Positions 5,203 through 8,416 of a stretch of DNA of 8,416 nucleotides are shown one piece after another. The notes beneath the pieces are model-generated. The model did no database searches. It was not told the DNA's origin and was given only the letters and a program-made list of their open reading frames with translations. This stretch comes from Actinobacteria bacterium UBA3120 (GTDB lineage: Bacteria > Actinomycetota > Actinomycetes > S36-B12): the NCBI GenBank assembly GCA_002365735.1, contig DEZY01000149.1:1-8416 (forward strand). Reading direction: 5' to 3'. Within the stretch, counting starts at the first letter, position 1; the number at the start of each line of letters is the position of its first letter. A program made the translations under genes and the position numbers.

Positions 5203-6767
5203 CTTTTTATCTCTCTTTCACTGGCTGCTTCCGCATTGAGATCAGCTCGCAAAATTTTCTTGGCAATCTTTCCGGTTGAGTTAAGTGGAAATTCACTCAC
5301 AATTCGAATATCTTTCGGCTTCTTATATGAAGCCAGCTGGGCCCGACAGTGTTCCAGAATCGTCTCCACGCTCGTATCCGAATCTGTACGTAATGTCACC
5401 AAAGCGGTCACATGCTGCCCCCAATCTGGATCCTCAACCCCGATCACCGCAACTTCATGTACGCCGGGAACCTCGGCGATAGTGTCCTCAATCTCTCGGG
5501 GATAAATGTTGTATCCCCCAGAAATAATCATGTCGCCTTTACGGTCGACCAAATACATTAAATCGTCGGCATCGAGGCGGCCAAGGTCTCCGGTGTAAAG
5601 CCAACCGTCCCGGACCGCCTTCGTCACCGTATTGTCTTGGCCCGCTTGCCCGTAATAGCCACGCATGACATGGTCCCCGCGAGTAATGACTTCGCCGATT
5701 TCACCTGTCGGAACATCTTGACCCTGTTCATCGACAATTCGAACCTCAACGCCATTGCACGGATTTCCCGCACTGGTGAGTAATTCGGGTTCCCCCGAAA
5801 TACCGCGAAGGTGCTCCTTTGGGCCCAGAACGGTCACCGGCGGAATGGCCTCAACCAAGCCGTAGTACTGGCTCATGTTGACGGTAATTCGCTCAAAGCA
5901 ATCCTTGATCTGTTCCGGAGGCATTGGTGCTCCAGCGTACCCCAAGATTTCCAAATTTTTCATTCGCTCCCGCGAGATATCTGGCATTGCGAGTAGACGC
6001 GCAATCATTGTGGGCACCATTGCCGTTGCAGTGCCACCACGATTCTCAATCGCATCAACAAATAGTTCGGGGTCAAATTTGGGTTGAATGATTTGTTTGG
6101 CACCAAATGCGAAATACGGCAGCACAAATAGTCCACTCGTGTGGGTGACCGGTCCCGCATGGACCCAGGTGCTGTTTTCGCTCGGCACCTTGCCCAAGAA
6201 ATCCGTGACAATGTTGTGCAAACTAGCCATCCGGTTACGGTGGGTACGGATTGCACCTTTGGGGTTTCCCGTGGTTCCACTGGAGTAATTGAGTGAGACA
6301 AGGGCATCGGGATCGACGGAGAGTAAGAGTGGTTCAGTTGACTGGTCAGCGAGAAAACGTTCGTATTCAACACTTTCCCCGGGATCCCCATTAATCACAA
6401 TCACGTGTTCCACCATGGATCTGATTTCAGCAGACTGCTCCCAAAACTTTATGTCAAGGATGAGAACTTTTGGAGTGCAGTCCGTAGTGATCCGGACCCA
6501 ATCTGTGGGGTGCAGTCGATAGTTCAAAGCAACTCGACATAGACCTGCAGTGCTAATCCCAAAATCTGTTTCGATATAGGTATTTTGATTTGATTGAAGA
6601 TCGAGGACCCGGTCGCCGGTTTCCAAGCCAAGCCCTCTGAGCCCGCGCGCAAGTTGCATCACGCGCGCACCGGTCCGCCCGTAAGTGCTCTCGCCCTCGG
6701 GTCCCTCTAGGGCAACCCGATCCCGGTATTTACGCATCGATCGCGCGACAAGCCTGCCAACGTCCAT
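5199..6767 (-). CDS. AMP-forming acyl-CoA synthetase (ANL superfamily)
   Basis: The enzyme adenylates a carboxylic acid with ATP and transfers it to a thiol, normally coenzyme A. The 522-residue protein is full length. It shows the ATP-binding loop YSSGTTGNPKG (161-171), the A5-type YYGLVEA (301-307), YTGDLG (391-396) with D394, the hinge DRKGDMIISGGYNIYPREIE (408-427) and the catalytic lysine K500 in NSTGKI. The start at 6767 is fixed by AGGAGG 6 bases upstream. The gene ends in a 4-base ATGA overlap with the mutase gene and lies 20 bases after the NDP-forming synthetase gene, so all three are probably one transcript. Acyl-CoA synthetase plus mutase large subunit is also the arrangement of 2-hydroxyisobutyrate and related branched-acid pathways. 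The acyl pocket cannot be read reliably, so the acid is unknown. Similarity is to medium/short-chain and aromatic acid ligases in general. Confidence 0.92.
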   Translation of the reverse strand: MDVGRLVARSMRKYRDRVALEGPEGESTYGRTGARVMQLARGLRGLGLETGDRVLDLQSNQNTYIETDFGISTAGLCRVALNYRLHPTDWVRITTDCTPKVLILDIKFWEQSAEIRSMVEHVIVINGDPGESVEYERFLADQSTEPLLLSVDPDALVSLNYSSGTTGNPKGAIRTHRNRMASLHNIVTDFLGKVPSENSTWVHAGPVTHTSGLFVLPYFAFGAKQIIQPKFDPELFVDAIENRGGTATAMVPTMIARLLAMPDISRERMKNLEILGYAGAPMPPEQIKDCFERITVNMSQYYGLVEAIPPVTVLGPKEHLRGISGEPELLTSAGNPCNGVEVRIVDEQGQDVPTGEIGEVITRGDHVMRGYYGQAGQDNTVTKAVRDGWLYTGDLGRLDADDLMYLVDRKGDMIISGGYNIYPREIEDTIAEVPGVHEVAVIGVEDPDWGQHVTALVTLRTDSDTSVETILEHCRAQLASYKKPKDIRIVSEFPLNSTGKIAKKILRADLNAEAASEREIKR

Positions 6768-6773
6768 GTGGAG

Positions 6774-6779
6774 CCTCCT
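6774..6779 (-). promoter_or_regulatory. Strong Shine-Dalgarno site of the AMP-forming synthetase gene
   Basis: AGGAGG on the minus strand lies 6 bases before ATG 6767. It is within the 20-base gap that follows the upstream stop, so this gene can be translated efficiently by itself. By contrast, the mutase gene has only a weak GAGAG site and relies on the ATGA overlap. Confidence 0.8.
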
Positions 6780-6787
6780 GATACTTC

Positions 6788-8416
6788 CTATTTGGTGGGT
6801 GGTTCAACGTATGCAGCGTCAAGAAACCAGCAACCATGTTCCAATACGGTCACCGGATTGATGTCGAGTTCACAATCAACTGGCCAGTCTCGAACTCCCT
6901 GGGCCAATTGGTCGATGGCAATCACTAGTGCCTCGCGGTCGGCAGAAGGCGCACCGCGAGCACCTGCAAGCAGCACATCCAGTGTGGTTTCGGAAATCAT
7001 TTGGGCGATGTCCAACTTACTCACCGGGAGCACCCGCACCGCCGCACTGGCCACTATTTCGGTCAGCACGCCCCCCACACCTACTGTGAGAACGCGCCCC
7101 ATCGGGCTGCTGCTCACCCCAACCAACACTTCGACGCCACCAGGAACAAATCGTTCCACTAAGACATCGCCCCCGAGTGCTTGTAGTCGTGCGAAAGTGT
7201 CAAGTGCTTTTTCTGCATTCACATCCAGCACAACGCCACCGGCATCTGATTTGTGGAGCAATCCGGGAACCACAGCTTTGAATACGGCTCTACCGCCCAC
7301 CGCTCCCACCGCTCCCACCGCGTCCGAGCCAGAAGTCACCACGAATGACTCGGGGATGGGCAGGCCAGCGTGGGCAAGTAGTTCCTTGAGATCCTTTTCC
7401 GAAGCTCCCGGCTGCGGGACGGGGATCCTCGGGTGGGTTGAGGGCGCCAAATCCTTTCGCTCCGGTGAGTTGATTGTGACCAGGGCTCGAAGGGCGGCCA
7501 CTGCACGCTCTGGTGTGGGATACACGGGGATTCCTGCTTCTTTGAGAACCTGTGCCCCTTCTGGTGCCAATGCGGCCGCGCCGGTGCGTACTGCAACGAC
7601 AGGAAGTCCGGTGCTCTCTCTGACAGCACCCAACGCCTGCGCGATTCGATCTACATCTTTACCGACAAGTACCGCGAAACACGCAACAATTGCGTTGACG
7701 GACGGGTCTGTCGAAAGCCGGTTGACGCAGCGCTCAAAGAGTCCTGACTCAGCCATGACCGCGGCGGTGACATCGACCGGGTTAGTTGCATTGCCGTAAC
7801 TAGGAACAATTTCTTCCAGAGCAGCGACTGTTTCGGTGCCGAGTTCCGCGAGAGCGAGTCCTTCACTTTCTAGTGCATCAACGGCGAGGATTCCGCTACC
7901 CCCAGAAGTTGTCACAATGCCAACGGCCGGCCCCGCTATTTTCGTTTCCGAGGCAAACAACGCTGCAATATCAAGGAGTTCATCGATATTGTTTGCCCGC
8001 GCAATCCTGTTTTGAGCGAGAACTGCACTCACAACTTTGTCCGGGGACGCCAATGCCCCGGTGTGTGATGCGGCTGCGGCTGCTCCCGCAACACTCCTAC
8101 CAGCCTTAAGAATCGCAATAGGTTTGCTCCCGGCAACGCGAATAAGTTGATCCATGTTGCCCAGCGACTCGACGTACATCACTACCGCATCCACTTCCGG
8201 ATCTTGGGCCAATTGGGCAGCGACCTCTGTTGCGGTCACGTCCGCTTCATTGCCCGTTGTGATCGCAATGCCAATCGGGACACCACGCTCTAGGCCAAGT
8301 GAGAGTGCACCAAATCCAAGTGCTCCTGACTGACTGACCAATGCAATATTTCCCTCCGGCAATGGTGTCGATTCAGACGAAAAAACTGGACTAAAAGTTG
8401 CCATCACCCGGTGGGC
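6788..8416 (-). CDS. NDP-forming acyl-CoA synthetase (Acd/Pat type), 5' end outside window
   Basis: Such enzymes interconvert acyl-CoA + ADP + phosphate and acid + CoA + ATP through a phosphohistidine. The reading frame stays open to the right edge (542 codons in the window), so the usual N-terminal CoA-binding Rossmann domain, about 150 residues, must lie upstream. Numbering from the GTG codon at 8407: the first ligase domain begins with NIALVSQSGALG (20-31) and carries the phosphohistidine motif SHTGALA (114-120, H115); the second ligase domain begins near GIVTTSGGSG (163-172) with NPVDVT (209-214); the ATP-grasp domain follows from about 335, with LLHKSDAGGVVLDV (383-396), VERFVPGGVEVLVGV (417-431) and the terminal ELDINPVTVLEHG (513-525). 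The order is that of fused ADP-forming acetyl-CoA synthetases and of the catalytic part of Pat acetyltransferases; a C-terminal GNAT domain is absent. It is the first visible gene of the mutase operon. Which direction it works in cannot be seen. Confidence 0.9.
   Translation of the reverse strand, partial: AHRVMATFSPVFSSESTPLPEGNIALVSQSGALGFGALSLGLERGVPIGIAITTGNEADVTATEVAAQLAQDPEVDAVVMYVESLGNMDQLIRVAGSKPIAILKAGRSVAGAAAAASHTGALASPDKVVSAVLAQNRIARANNIDELLDIAALFASETKIAGPAVGIVTTSGGSGILAVDALESEGLALAELGTETVAALEEIVPSYGNATNPVDVTAAVMAESGLFERCVNRLSTDPSVNAIVACFAVLVGKDVDRIAQALGAVRESTGLPVVAVRTGAAALAPEGAQVLKEAGIPVYPTPERAVAALRALVTINSPERKDLAPSTHPRIPVPQPGASEKDLKELLAHAGLPIPESFVVTSGSDAVGAVGAVGGRAVFKAVVPGLLHKSDAGGVVLDVNAEKALDTFARLQALGGDVLVERFVPGGVEVLVGVSSSPMGRVLTVGVGGVLTEIVASAAVRVLPVSKLDIAQMISETTLDVLLAGARGAPSADREALVIAIDQLAQGVRDWPVDCELDINPVTVLEHGCWFLDAAYVEPPTK

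Noticed and set aside
7301..7324. Short tandem repeat of a 10-base CGCTCCCAC-type unit
   Set aside because: It encodes GAVGAVGG within the synthetase ATP-grasp part and is best read as a small in-frame duplication with no wider meaning.
6768..7799. 343-residue open frame on the + strand
   Set aside because: It is the reverse shadow of the NDP-forming synthetase gene; the translation is a low-complexity Ser/Thr/Pro/Ala string with no domain.

Overview
The window looks like a bacterial chromosome segment, most likely from an actinobacterium. The hints are a PaaX-family regulator, a cyanobacterial/actinobacterial-type AIR-synthase-like protein, strong AGGAGG-type ribosome sites, a GTG start and moderate GC by eye. 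No rRNA, tRNA, mobile element or CRISPR array is visible, so the taxonomic guess rests on gene content alone.

The left part (1-1869) holds two divergent genes that share a 116-base regulatory gap. The leftward gene is a very clear ComA homologue, phosphosulfolactate synthase, the enzyme that commits phosphoenolpyruvate and sulfite to coenzyme M or a related C3 sulfonate. Its last codons run off the left edge. The rightward gene is an AIR-synthase-superfamily protein of the sll0787 type, related to the archaeal 'methanogenesis marker 2' group, and probably an ATP-using enzyme of unknown substrate. Next, with its own TATAAT promoter box, comes a six-helix membrane protein resembling AmiS/UreI amide/urea channels (1991-2521). 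It is followed by a perfect 12-bp inverted repeat.

The right part (2792-8416) is a catabolic-looking block. A PaaX-family repressor gene on the + strand converges on a minus-strand operon, and the two 3' ends overlap in one CTAG tetranucleotide. The operon, read right to left, encodes an NDP-forming acyl-CoA synthetase (5' end outside the window), an AMP-forming acyl-CoA synthetase, and the large subunit of a coenzyme-B12-dependent acyl-CoA mutase. Spacings of 20 bp and an ATGA overlap indicate co-transcription and translational coupling. The expected logic is activation of a carboxylic acid to a thioester, carbon-skeleton rearrangement, and interconversion of a product thioester with ATP, under PaaX control. 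No B12-binding small subunit and no MeaB-type chaperone lies in the window.

The most interesting signals are two. First, the mutase keeps the residues that handle the rearranging acyl group, but most positions that contact coenzyme A in methylmalonyl-CoA mutase are changed, including a shortened N-terminal loop. Second, comA is paired with an AIR-synthase-like gene, which raises the possibility of an undescribed ATP-dependent step in bacterial coenzyme M (or sulfonate) synthesis. Whether the two halves form one system, for instance a coenzyme M-linked acid or alkene pathway, is an inference that the sequence permits but does not prove.
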